A DNA stretch of 64,000 nt from assembly GCA_031279825.1 (NCBI GenBank), contig JAITHT010000081.1:62001-126000 (forward strand), written 5' to 3'. The translations under genes were made by a program, and so were the position numbers. This DNA is from Desulfovibrio sp. (GTDB lineage: Bacteria > Desulfobacterota > Desulfovibrionia > Desulfovibrionales > Desulfovibrionaceae). The notes under the pieces were generated by a model that did no database searches, was not told where the DNA came from, and saw only the letters and a list, made by a program, of their open reading frames with translations. Position 1 is the stretch's first letter; each line of letters starts with the position of its first letter. Shown here piece by piece: positions 35,408 to 43,717 of this stretch.

Positions 35408-37081
35408 ATGGATATAGGGTCGTATAGCTTTGAGGAGTTCAAGCAAAAAGCGGCGGATTTTCACGGCTATCCCGCCCCCGGACTGCTTGTCGGCGGGTAT
35501 ATGGTGGCTAAGGCCAAAGCCGCTCTGCCTGAAGACACCCTCTTTGAAGCCATTGTGGAAACCAAGAAATGTCTTCCTGACGCGGTGCAACTCCTTACCC
35601 TCTGCAGCATCGGCAATAACCGGATACACCTCATCAATCTGGGCAAGTACGCCGTTTCTTTGTTTGACAAGCACAGCGGCGAAGGATACCGGGCGTATAT
35701 CGCCCCTGAAACCCTCGCCGCCTATCCGGAAATAGCGGGCTGGTTTCTGAAGCGCAAAGCCAAGAAAGATCAGGACTCCGATCTGTTGTTGCGGGAAATT
35801 GAAAACGCCGGCGACAGCATCTGTTCCCTGCTCCCTATCCGCGTGCATCCCCGTTTTCTGACTCATGCCCATATGGGTTCCGTCTCCCTTTGTCCCCGTT
35901 GCGGCGAGGCCTTTCCCATGGATGACGGCCCTCTGTGCCGAGGTTGCCAGGGGGAGGCCCCCTACACCTCTTTGCGGGATGTTCCCTCTCCGTCCTTTGC
36001 TCTTCCGCGCATCGTGCCGGTGCAGGAGGCTGTGGGAGAAACGGTACTCCACGACATGACCGAAGTCGTGCCCGGGAAATCCAAGGGAGCGGCTTTTTCC
36101 GCAGGTCAGGTCATCAGCGCCGGAGATGTCTGTCGTTTGCAGCATATGGGCCGTTTTTCCGTGGCAGTGAAGAATGATGAGGAGCAAAACGCTGTTTTCA
36201 TACATGAAAACGATGGGATCGCGCATATTGCCGAACGCATGGCCGGAGAGAACGTTCGCTTCACCCTTCCCCCCCGTGAAGGCAAAATTGATTTTCGGGC
36301 CGCGGTTGACGGGCTTTTTACCGTTGACCGGGCCAGATTGACCGCTTTTAACATGTTGCCTGACGTCATGGTCGCCTCCAGGCAGGATGGCCTTTTGGCG
36401 GAAAGTGGTTCGGCGCTTGCCGGGACAAGGATCATTCCACTCTACATCAGCAGGGAGCATTTTGCCCAGGCCCTTGCGATTCTGGATAAGCCCCTGTTTT
36501 CCGTCATGCCGTTGCGCAAGGCCAAAGTGGGTATTCTGGTCACGGGTACCGAGGTCTTCCAGGGGCTTATTCAGGATGGTTTCATTCCCGTTATCTCCGC
36601 CAAGGTTGAACAACTGCACTGTTCCGTCGTCAAAACCGCCGTCGCGCCGGACGATACCGTCGCTATCCGGAAGCATATCGAGGAAATACGCGCCGCAGGC
36701 GCGGACCTTCTGGTGATTACCGGAGGATTGTCCGTCGATCCAGAGGATATAACCCGGGCAACGCTCATGGAAGCGGGCTTGAGCCATATGCTGTACGGCG
36801 CTCCCGTTTTGCCCGGCGCCATGAGCCTGACGGGTTTTCTTCCTTCTCCGGAGCATCAGGGCGTATCCCGCCTGTCCGGAGAGCTGCCTCCGGGGGCCAT
36901 GCAGGTTATCGGCGTGCCGGCTTGCGCCCTTTATCATAAAACGACTTTATTTGACGCGCTGCTGCCGCGCCTTCTGGCCGGAAGGGAAATCTGCAGGGCG
37001 GAACTCGCCTCTTTGGGAGAAGGCGGTTTTTGCATGAACTGCAAGGTATGCACCTGGCCGAAGTGCTTTTTTATAAAGTGA
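35408..37081 (+). CDS. FmdE domain fused to a molybdopterin-binding (MoaB/MoeA-like) domain
   Basis: 557 residues. The N-terminal part (about 1-150; FHGYPAPGLLVGGYM, ETKKCLPDAVQLLTLCSIGNN) is the FmdE fold found with molybdenum formylmethanofuran dehydrogenase. A zinc ribbon follows (CPRCGEAFPMDDGPLCRGC). The second half holds MoCF-biosynthesis-type blocks (KVGILVTGTEVFQG, DLLVITGGLSVDPEDITRATLMEAGL, VLPGAMSLTGF). The end has a cysteine cluster CMNCKVCTWPKC. It lies upstream of nap and next to the molybdate regulator, so molybdenum cofactor handling or insertion for NapA is a reasonable inference. A similar gene in Desulfovibrio is known near nap. Confidence 0.85.
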   Translation: MDIGSYSFEEFKQKAADFHGYPAPGLLVGGYMVAKAKAALPEDTLFEAIVETKKCLPDAVQLLTLCSIGNNRIHLINLGKYAVSLFDKHSGEGYRAYIAPETLAAYPEIAGWFLKRKAKKDQDSDLLLREIENAGDSICSLLPIRVHPRFLTHAHMGSVSLCPRCGEAFPMDDGPLCRGCQGEAPYTSLRDVPSPSFALPRIVPVQEAVGETVLHDMTEVVPGKSKGAAFSAGQVISAGDVCRLQHMGRFSVAVKNDEEQNAVFIHENDGIAHIAERMAGENVRFTLPPREGKIDFRAAVDGLFTVDRARLTAFNMLPDVMVASRQDGLLAESGSALAGTRIIPLYISREHFAQALAILDKPLFSVMPLRKAKVGILVTGTEVFQGLIQDGFIPVISAKVEQLHCSVVKTAVAPDDTVAIRKHIEEIRAAGADLLVITGGLSVDPEDITRATLMEAGLSHMLYGAPVLPGAMSLTGFLPSPEHQGVSRLSGELPPGAMQVIGVPACALYHKTTLFDALLPRLLAGREICRAELASLGEGGFCMNCKVCTWPKCFFIK

Positions 37082-37137
37082 AGGATTTCCATGTCGTTCG
37101 CCGCAACTCCTTATGACGTTTTCACTCCGGGTCGCCC

Positions 37138-37779
37138 ATGAAGAAAATCAACAGAACCTGCGTCTTTATTTCAGGCATGACGGCGATCGCGGTCTGTTTT
37201 CTCGCCGCCTATGGTCTGCGCGCCACTTCATCCACGGCGTTCTGCCTGTCGTGCCATGAGATGCGGATGTATCAGCAGGAACAGACAGTATCTTCCCACG
37301 CCAAAGATAAAGACGGCGGAGACATCGCGTGCGCCCGGTGCCACATCCCGCAGGACGCGGGTCTGCGATATTTTGCTGTAAAAATATATTCCGGCGTTAA
37401 GGATGTGGCCGTGCATTTTTGGGAACAGCCCCAACAACTGAATCGTGTCCGGGCCCAGCAGACGGCCCGCCGTTTCATGGATGACGCCAACTGCCTGGCA
37501 TGCCATGCGGACCTTTATAAAAACGCCAAAGGCGAGGGCTCTGTTTCCGCCATCGGCAAGCTCGCGCATGACGCCTATCTCGGTAGAAACGGTCAGGGCA
37601 AGCGTTTCTGTTCCGGCTGCCATACCAACCTCGCGCACCTGCCGGTTTTTGATCGAGGCATGCAGATTAACGAGGCGTTTGCGTCCCGCCTTTCGCAGAA
37701 CGCTGCCGGTCTTTTGCCCGATGCTGATCCGGGAAGCGCTACGGGATCGGCGGTATTTAACGAGGAGGAAAAACGCTGA
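37138..37779 (+). CDS. napC: NapC/NrfH-type tetrahaem cytochrome c, membrane anchored
   Basis: 213 residues. One N-terminal membrane segment (about 7-29) is followed by four CxxCH haem sites (CLSCH, CARCH, CLACH, CSGCH), the NapC/NirT/NrfH family plan. It takes electrons from quinol and passes them to the periplasmic nitrate reductase. The VSSHAKDKDGGDIACARCHIPQD segment is family-typical. The TGA stop overlaps the ATG of napM (TGATG), so the two are coupled. The nap order C, M, A, D, G, H equals the published Desulfovibrio desulfuricans 27774 cluster. Confidence 0.93.
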   Translation: MKKINRTCVFISGMTAIAVCFLAAYGLRATSSTAFCLSCHEMRMYQQEQTVSSHAKDKDGGDIACARCHIPQDAGLRYFAVKIYSGVKDVAVHFWEQPQQLNRVRAQQTARRFMDDANCLACHADLYKNAKGEGSVSAIGKLAHDAYLGRNGQGKRFCSGCHTNLAHLPVFDRGMQINEAFASRLSQNAAGLLPDADPGSATGSAVFNEEEKR

Positions 37780-38237
37780 TGGCTTCCGTCAAGAAAACCT
37801 TGCTCATAGGGCTTTTTTTTGCCGCCGTCTGCGTGGGCGGATTTTTCGTCTACATTAACGCCGCCTTCCCCACCGTGCGTTGCGAAGCGGCAAAAGTAAC
37901 GCATTTGAACGCGCCGGAAGACTTGTCCGATTGCGCGAGTTGCCATGCGAAAACCACCCCCAGGGATGCCCAGGATTGGAAAGAATCCAAACACGGTGTA
38001 CTGCTGGTCAAATGTTTTGTCTGCCATGGGCAGCCCGACGGTAAAGGCGCGATTCCGTTTAATGCCAAACCTGAATACAAGACCGTCTGCGGCGCCTGCC
38101 ATGAACCGGCGATGAACCGCATGGCGGCGAAATACGGCGAGGTGGGGGACTGCCACACATGCCACCCCAGGCATCAAAACCCCATACACAGAAATGCCTT
38201 TGAAGCGAAAACGGTGACGGATAAAACTTCTTTTTAG
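37779..38237 (+). CDS. napM: NapM-type tetrahaem cytochrome c
   Basis: 152 residues with an N-terminal membrane or signal segment (about 6-25) and four CxxCH sites (CASCH, CFVCH, CGACH, CHTCH). In Desulfovibrio desulfuricans a small cytochrome of this type, NapM, replaces the NapB diheme of enterobacteria and links NapC to NapA. Its periplasmic location is inferred. The start overlaps the napC stop by one base; napA follows after 31 bases. Confidence 0.9.
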   Translation: MASVKKTLLIGLFFAAVCVGGFFVYINAAFPTVRCEAAKVTHLNAPEDLSDCASCHAKTTPRDAQDWKESKHGVLLVKCFVCHGQPDGKGAIPFNAKPEYKTVCGACHEPAMNRMAAKYGEVGDCHTCHPRHQNPIHRNAFEAKTVTDKTSF

Positions 38238-38268
38238 AACATGGAGAAAAATCATCAAGGAGTCAGGT

Positions 38269-40524
38269 ATGACCATTCTCAGACGGGATTTTCTCAAAGG
38301 GACGGCGGCGGCCATAGCCCTTTCCGTACTTGCGGGGCCTGTCAGGGCCGCGCAGAGCGGCGGAGGGGAGGAAAAATGGATTAAAGGCGTGTGCCGTTAC
38401 TGCGGCACCGGGTGCGGCGTCCTGGTGGGCGTGAAGGGCGGCAAGGCTGTATCCATCAAAGGAGACCCCCGCAATCACAACCAGGGACTGCTTTGTCTTA
38501 AGGGCGCCATGCTCATCCCGGTTATCTATTCAGAAGATCGCATTCTCAAGCCTATGATCCGCAAGGGCGGCAAAAACGACCAACTCACTGAAGTCAGTTG
38601 GGAAGAAGCCTTGGATTTCGCGGCGAATCCTTTCAAGAAAGCGCTGGCCGAAGCAGGCCCCGCATCCATTGCCTATTACGGTTCAGGTCAGGCCCTCACG
38701 GAAGAATCCTATGTGGCCAATAAGATGTGGAAGGCGGGTTTCAAATCCAACAACGTGGACGGCAACCCCCGTCTGTGCATGGCCTCCGCCGTGGCCGGCT
38801 ACATTACCACTTTCGGTAAAGATGAGCCCATGGGCACGTACAATGACATTGACGCGGCTTCTTGCTTCTTCATCATCGGCTCCAATACCTCTGAAGCGCA
38901 CCCGGTGCTTTTTCAGCGTATCGCCAAGCGCAAGGAGACCTCTCCGGACGTCAAGATCATCGTGGCGGATCCTCGCCGCACCAATACCTCGCGCATTGCG
39001 GATGTGCATGTTTCCTTCAAGCCCGGCACGGACCTCGCCCTTATGAACGGCATGGCCCATGTGATTATTCGTGAAGAACTGGACGATGCCCGTTTTCACG
39101 GCAAATATTGTAATTTTGTGAAAGGCAATGACCCCGTAAACTTTGAAGAGTATAAAAAGTTTCTTGACGACTACACCCCTGAAAAGGTGGAGAGCATCAC
39201 CGACGTTCCCGCGGCCACCATCGTGAAAATCGCCCGAATGTTCGCGGAATCAAAGGGCACCGTCTCCCTGTGGTGCATGGGCATCAACCAGCGCGTCAGA
39301 GGGGTGTGGGCCAATAACCTCATTCACAACCTGCATCTGCTCACCGGGCACATTTGCCGTCCCGGGGCCACCCCCCTTTCCCTCACCGGTCAGCCCAACG
39401 CCTGCGGCGGCGTACGCGACGTCGGCGCCCTGGCTCATTTGCTGCCCAACGGACGCATGGTGGAGAATGAAGCCCACAGAAAAGAAATGGAAGCGCTGTG
39501 GAATCTCCCTCCCGGCACTATCGCTCCCAAGATGGGCCGCCACACCATAGCGCTTTTTGAGGGCATGACCGCAGGGGACGTGAAAGCCGTGTTCATCCAC
39601 TGCACCAACCCCGCCCATACGCTACCCAACCTCAACAAACTCACCAAAGGCCTGCAAACAGCCTTTGTGGTCCAAACTGAATGTTTTAAAACGGCCGAAA
39701 CCCTGAAATACGCCGACGTGGTTCTGCCTGCGGCTTTCTGGTGCGAGACCGACGGCGTTTACGGCTGTACCGAACGGCGCTACTCGCTCACGGAACAGGC
39801 GATCAAACCTCTGGGAGAGTCCCGCCCGGCCCTGGAAATCCTTATGGATTTCGGCAAGCGAGTGGGGGTTGATCCCAAACTCATCCCCTATCAAAACGCT
39901 TCCGACGTCTGGGAAGAGTGGCGCCTGCTCAGCGCCAAGTCCGTATACAACTTTGCGGGCATCACCAGAGCGCGTCTGAAAAAGGAATCCGGCGTCAAGT
40001 GGCCGTGCCCCACGGAAAATCACCCCGGCACCTATCTGCGTTATGTGCGGGATGACGATCCTATGGTGCCCAAAGATCATCCCAACAAAGTCTTTTTCTA
40101 CGGCAAACCCGACGGCAAGGCGGTCATCTTCCTGCGTCCCTACGATCCGCCCTTTGAACCGGCCGATGCCGAATATCCCTTTGTACTCACCACAGGCAGA
40201 GTCATCGACCACTGGCACACCGCCACCATGACCGGCACCGTACCGGAATTGCGCAAAGCCTACCCCGGCGCGTATGTGGAAATTAATCCGGAAGACGCTA
40301 AAAAACTGTCCATTGTCAACGGCGATCCGGTGGTCCTGGAGACGCGGCGCGACAAGCTGACTTTCCCGGCCAGAATTACGGATACCTGTATGCCGGGTCT
40401 TGTGTTTACCCCCTTCTTTGATCCCAAGCTCATGGTGAACAAGCTCTTCCATGATGCCGCCGATCCTATTTCCAAAGAGCCTGAGTACAAGATATGCGCC
40501 ACCAAGGTATATAAGGTGTCATAA
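38269..40524 (+). CDS. napA: periplasmic nitrate reductase catalytic subunit
   Basis: 751 residues, a molybdopterin oxidoreductase. The twin-arginine signal RRDFLKG (about 5-11) sends it to the periplasm. The 4Fe-4S ligands are CRYCGTGC plus the later C in GLLCLKG. The molybdenum cysteine ligand is in NPRLCMASAV. SNTSEAHPVLFQRI and TNPAHTLPN are cofactor-binding blocks, and the C-terminal TTGRVIDHWHTATMTGTVPEL is family-typical. It reduces nitrate to nitrite. A hairpin with a T-run lies just after its stop. Confidence 0.96.
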   Translation: MTILRRDFLKGTAAAIALSVLAGPVRAAQSGGGEEKWIKGVCRYCGTGCGVLVGVKGGKAVSIKGDPRNHNQGLLCLKGAMLIPVIYSEDRILKPMIRKGGKNDQLTEVSWEEALDFAANPFKKALAEAGPASIAYYGSGQALTEESYVANKMWKAGFKSNNVDGNPRLCMASAVAGYITTFGKDEPMGTYNDIDAASCFFIIGSNTSEAHPVLFQRIAKRKETSPDVKIIVADPRRTNTSRIADVHVSFKPGTDLALMNGMAHVIIREELDDARFHGKYCNFVKGNDPVNFEEYKKFLDDYTPEKVESITDVPAATIVKIARMFAESKGTVSLWCMGINQRVRGVWANNLIHNLHLLTGHICRPGATPLSLTGQPNACGGVRDVGALAHLLPNGRMVENEAHRKEMEALWNLPPGTIAPKMGRHTIALFEGMTAGDVKAVFIHCTNPAHTLPNLNKLTKGLQTAFVVQTECFKTAETLKYADVVLPAAFWCETDGVYGCTERRYSLTEQAIKPLGESRPALEILMDFGKRVGVDPKLIPYQNASDVWEEWRLLSAKSVYNFAGITRARLKKESGVKWPCPTENHPGTYLRYVRDDDPMVPKDHPNKVFFYGKPDGKAVIFLRPYDPPFEPADAEYPFVLTTGRVIDHWHTATMTGTVPELRKAYPGAYVEINPEDAKKLSIVNGDPVVLETRRDKLTFPARITDTCMPGLVFTPFFDPKLMVNKLFHDAADPISKEPEYKICATKVYKVS

Positions 40525-40548
40525 AATCCCTTGGACCATAAACCGAAC

Positions 40549-40579
40549 AAGGGGAGGCTCCCGCCTCCCCTTGATTTTT
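40549..40579 (+). terminator. terminator-like hairpin between napA and napD
   Basis: A nine-base stem AAGGGGAGG/CCTCCCCTT with a six-base loop CTCCCG, followed by GATTTTT. It lies 25 bases after the napA stop and just before napD. It could partly stop transcripts, giving more napCMA than napDGH. Confidence 0.7.
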
Positions 40580-40595
40580 CGTCAGGAATTCTCTT

Positions 40596-40880
40596 ATGGC
40601 TATACTCGGATTTCTCACCCATGTTCTTGCCGGGCAGGCGCGAGTTGTGGAAGATACCTTGAAAGGCATGCCGGAATTCACTACCTACGGTATTCATAAG
40701 GACAGCTATCTGGTCGTGGTGGCTGAAGCTCCCTCGGAACAGTTGGAAGGTCTGCTGGACCGTGTCCGGGGTGTGCAAGGGGTGCTTGCGGTGTATGTCA
40801 CCTCATTGACCCGCGAAGATGAGGACTTGGAAAAAACGGTCCCCGCGCATACACAGCCGGTTCGCAATAAAACGTCCTGA
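40596..40880 (+). CDS. napD: nitrate reductase assembly chaperone NapD
   Basis: 94 residues with a ferredoxin-like fold. VVEDTLKGMPEFTTYGIHKDSYLVVVAEAPSEQLEGLLDRVRGVQGVLAVYVTSLTR is close to the NapD family. NapD binds the twin-arginine signal of NapA and holds back export until the molybdenum cofactor is in place. It starts soon after the hairpin that follows napA and ends a few bases before the GTG of napG. Confidence 0.92.
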   Translation: MAILGFLTHVLAGQARVVEDTLKGMPEFTTYGIHKDSYLVVVAEAPSEQLEGLLDRVRGVQGVLAVYVTSLTREDEDLEKTVPAHTQPVRNKTS

Positions 40881-40890
40881 GGGCTTCGCC

Positions 40891-41373
40891 GTGCCCCTAC
40901 CGTTTTCTTTTCTGCGTCCTCCCGGCGCGGCTCCAGAAAAAGAATTGCGAGCAAGGTGCGTTTCCTGCGGGCAGTGTGTTGCCGTATGCGCTTTTCGCTG
41001 CCTGGAGATGACGCCGGACTCTCTCTTGAGTCCGGACACTCCCAAGATTTTTCATCGTCGGAGCCCCTGTTTTCTCTGTATGAAGTGCTCGGATATCTGC
41101 CCTACCGGCGCTTTACGCCCTGTGCCCGCGGAAAAAGCCGGCATGGGCATGGCCTACCTGGATATCAAACGCTGTGTGGATTACCAGGAAGAAAATCATA
41201 TTATGTGCTGGACCTGCTATGAACGCTGCCCTCTGCGGGGGACGGCCATAGTCCTGCAAAACGGCTACCGACCTGCGGTAACGGATAAATGCGTTGGCTG
41301 CGGGGTCTGCGAATATGTCTGTCCGGTAAAGGCTGTTACCGTGCTGCCCGCTTGGCGCCGGGGGGAGAAATGA
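40891..41373 (+). CDS. napG: NapG-like four-cluster ferredoxin, no signal peptide
   Basis: 160 residues. Four 4Fe-4S motifs are present: CVSCGQCVAVC, CFLCMKCSDICP, CWTCYERCP (with an upstream cysteine) and CVGCGVCEYVCP. NapG normally has a twin-arginine signal and works with NapH to pass electrons from quinol to NapC/NapA. Here no signal peptide is visible with either start. The GTG at 40891 has GAGG upstream; an ATG at 40819 would lie inside napD. The next gene, napH, overlaps by four bases. Confidence 0.8.
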   Translation: MPLPFSFLRPPGAAPEKELRARCVSCGQCVAVCAFRCLEMTPDSLLSPDTPKIFHRRSPCFLCMKCSDICPTGALRPVPAEKAGMGMAYLDIKRCVDYQEENHIMCWTCYERCPLRGTAIVLQNGYRPAVTDKCVGCGVCEYVCPVKAVTVLPAWRRGEK

Positions 41374-42227
41374 AAACGACCGTTCTTTTCCAGCGCAGAT
41401 GCTGCCAGATCGGCACGGCACTGGCCTTCATCGCCATCCCTTTTCTGAATCTGCGGAATATCACGGTGCTTTTCGGCAATTTTCTTTCTTTCAACATGGC
41501 CGGTCTTCCTCTGGCCGATCCCCTTGCTGTGTTGCAGACGCTTGCCGCAGGTTTTCCCGCTTTCGTCTCGCTCGCCGGCGCTGGGGCATCACTCCTTATC
41601 TCCCTTGTTTTGGGCAGAATCTTTTGCTCTTGGATATGCCCCTATGGTTTTTTTTCAGAGATTCTCCATACTCTCGGGAAAAACCGCCGGAGAAAAGGCG
41701 CTGCTTTGCCTGACCCTGTTTCCAGCTCTCAAGCCGGGCGGCTGAAGAACTCCGCCGCGCATGCTTCCGCCTGCCGCTTTTTTGTGGCCTCAACAGGCAT
41801 GCTGGCAGTGCTGTTTTTTTTGCCGGGGCCGTTTTTAAACCAGCTTTCCATGCCCGGCTGGTATTCTAGGGCCCTACAGCAGGGAATTTTTTCCGGAGTC
41901 TTGCTTGTGGGCGCCTTGTGCCTGCCGTGTATGCTTTTTTTAGAGGCGGTGAGCGGCAAGCGCCTCTGGTGCCGTTGGCTTTGCCCGCAATCCGTGCTGA
42001 TTGCCCTTGCGGCGAGTTTTCCCCGCGGCCTTAAGGTGCGCTTCAGTCCTAAAAAATGCTCATGCGGCGGGAATGATCGTCCTTGTCTTTCCGCGTGCTC
42101 CTTGGAGATAAATCCGCGTGCGGAAACAACTGTCCAACGGCTTGCATGCACCAACTGCGGCGATTGCGTGGACGCCTGCCGAGGCCGGGGCAAGGCGCTG
42201 ACGTTCTCCTTTCGAGCCGACCAATAA
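41370..42227 (+). CDS. napH: NapH-type membrane ferredoxin
   Basis: 285 residues. Five or so membrane segments carry two cysteine pairs facing the cytoplasm (CSWICPYG and CRWLCPQ), as in NapH/NosR-type proteins. The C-terminal soluble end has a cysteine-rich cluster (CSCGGNDRPCLSAC) and a standard 4Fe-4S block CTNCGDCVDACRG. NapGH moves electrons from menaquinol. The ATG overlaps the napG stop (ATGA). It ends the rightward nap operon. Confidence 0.9.
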   Translation: MKTTVLFQRRCCQIGTALAFIAIPFLNLRNITVLFGNFLSFNMAGLPLADPLAVLQTLAAGFPAFVSLAGAGASLLISLVLGRIFCSWICPYGFFSEILHTLGKNRRRKGAALPDPVSSSQAGRLKNSAAHASACRFFVASTGMLAVLFFLPGPFLNQLSMPGWYSRALQQGIFSGVLLVGALCLPCMLFLEAVSGKRLWCRWLCPQSVLIALAASFPRGLKVRFSPKKCSCGGNDRPCLSACSLEINPRAETTVQRLACTNCGDCVDACRGRGKALTFSFRADQ

Positions 42228-42305
42228 TGTTCAAGGGATTTACGATATAATCAGGAGGCTTTTTCTTTACAGGGTATTGAACTCCTTTCTCAGCGCGTCA
42301 CGTTA

Positions 42306-42959
42306 TTATGGGCGCGGTTCCGGGTGGGTTTCCAAAATCCGCATGGCCGCCTGTAAATCAGCGGGGTAATTGATGCTGAAAAAAGGAAGGGATTCCTCAA
42401 GGCCGTAAGGGATAAGGTATTGGGCGTTTTCCGGCACGATGCGGGATATCGCGAGTTTGCGCTCCAACAGGCAGTGTTCAAAATAGCGCAGAGACAGGGG
42501 GGAGTATATAGCAACCAGGGATTCCTTCCGGCCGTTTTCCCTATTGGCAAAGGCGGTCAGCAAGGTGCCCTCCGGCCGTTGCCGCCATGCCTGGAGCAGA
42601 AGGGACACGGTCGCCGCATTCATAAAGGGCAGATCGCAGGCAAGCACAAGGCAGGAGGCGCCGGTGCGGCGCAGAGCGCCGGCTACGGCGCCCGCTGGTC
42701 CCATGCCGGGCACATCGTCATGGAGATATTCGAAATCGGCGTGTGCGCGGCCGGCGATGATCACGCGCGGCAAAAATGTTTTCAGAAGGCGGGCCGCGCG
42801 GGTAACAAGGTCAGCCCCGCCGGGCCTGCCGAGAACAATACCGCCCTTATCCCGCCCCAGGCGCGAACTCATGCCTCCGGCGAGCACTATGCCTGTAACG
42901 GCAGTATCTACTATATCCACGCTTTCGGCCTTTTCTCCTCGTTTGCAGAGGCTGTGCAT
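42306..42959 (-). CDS. mobA: molybdenum cofactor guanylyltransferase
   Basis: 217 residues. It adds GMP to molybdopterin, giving the guanine dinucleotide cofactor used by NapA. The GTP site VTGIVLAGGMSSRLGRDKGGI is complete, and VPGMGPAGAVAGALRRTGASCLVLACDLPFM includes the metal-binding CD of the family. The C-terminal part (PFFSINYPADLQAAMRI) is typical. A GTG at 42920, just before VDIVDTAVTG, has AAGG upstream and would give a shorter start. It converges with napH and fits the molybdenum theme of the region. Confidence 0.93.
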   Translation of the reverse strand: MHSLCKRGEKAESVDIVDTAVTGIVLAGGMSSRLGRDKGGIVLGRPGGADLVTRAARLLKTFLPRVIIAGRAHADFEYLHDDVPGMGPAGAVAGALRRTGASCLVLACDLPFMNAATVSLLLQAWRQRPEGTLLTAFANRENGRKESLVAIYSPLSLRYFEHCLLERKLAISRIVPENAQYLIPYGLEESLPFFSINYPADLQAAMRILETHPEPRP

Positions 42960-42994
42960 CCGCCATCATATGTTTGCGGGAGCTTTCCGGCTCT

Positions 42995-43675
42995 CTACTT
43001 GGCCAGCATGACACGCAGGAGATCGGCGCAACCTTCGGCGCCGTGACTCATGCTGTGCAGTTTCTCCACAAATTGCATAAGCTGGTAAATATCCTTAAAA
43101 TCCATACTGGAACAGTATAATTTGGCGTTAAGTTCGTGCATCATGCCCGTAACTTTTTTGTGCTGCCGGCGCACAGCCCGGTAACGCTGCTTGACGTCAT
43201 CCCGATCCACGCCCTCGTCATTAACCCAGGCGATGGTATCTTCAATAGCCGGTTTCAGCATTTTCACGCAAGAAGACACCGCATCAAGAAAATACAGCAA
43301 ATCCCGCTGAAAGACTTCCGGAACAACCACACTACGCATAGCCAGCCATTGCAGGCCGGCTTGTCCGGCATCAAGGATATCGTCTTGCTGGCGGGTATAA
43401 TTGAAAAAAATGTGCTTTTCTACCGGCAGAACAAGGCTTCGCGGCAGATGGTTACGGATATATCGCTTGATGGTGTCGGCCTTTTCTTCCGCTTCGTTCA
43501 CTTCCCGTTGCAGGTCGCTGCATTCTTTGTCGCCCTCGCTGCCGCCGGAGATATAGCATCCCATGGATTCCTCTATAAGCGCCATGCCTATAGCTATCTG
43601 CTCATAGTGCTCAAGCAGGCCGAGGAAAGGTGAACGCGGGGAAATAAGGCCGAAAAAGGGAATACGTAGCGCCAT
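42995..43675 (-). CDS. DUF47 PhoU-like protein
   Basis: 226 residues. PhoU-like helical bundle of the DUF47 (TIGR00153) family: LRIPFFGLISPRSPFLGLLEHYEQI, DLQREVNEAEEKADTIKRYIRNHLPRSLVLPVEKH, DILDAGQAGLQWLAMR, SMDFKDIYQLMQFVEKLHSMSHGAEGCADLLRVML. These proteins accompany Pit phosphate transporters and may regulate them. Start 43675 has AGGAGG eight bases upstream. It is last in the group thioesterase, pit, DUF47, transcribed leftward. Confidence 0.9.
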   Translation of the reverse strand: MALRIPFFGLISPRSPFLGLLEHYEQIAIGMALIEESMGCYISGGSEGDKECSDLQREVNEAEEKADTIKRYIRNHLPRSLVLPVEKHIFFNYTRQQDDILDAGQAGLQWLAMRSVVVPEVFQRDLLYFLDAVSSCVKMLKPAIEDTIAWVNDEGVDRDDVKQRYRAVRRQHKKVTGMMHELNAKLYCSSMDFKDIYQLMQFVEKLHSMSHGAEGCADLLRVMLAK

Positions 43676-43717
43676 ACCACTAACCTCCTGCAAGACGGTA
43701 TTGAAACATGAAATTGC

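Noticed and set aside
35360-36937. 525-codon open frame antisense to the FmdE fusion gene
   Set aside because: The sense strand carries clear domains. The antisense product has no recognisable motif and arises from GC-rich codon usage.
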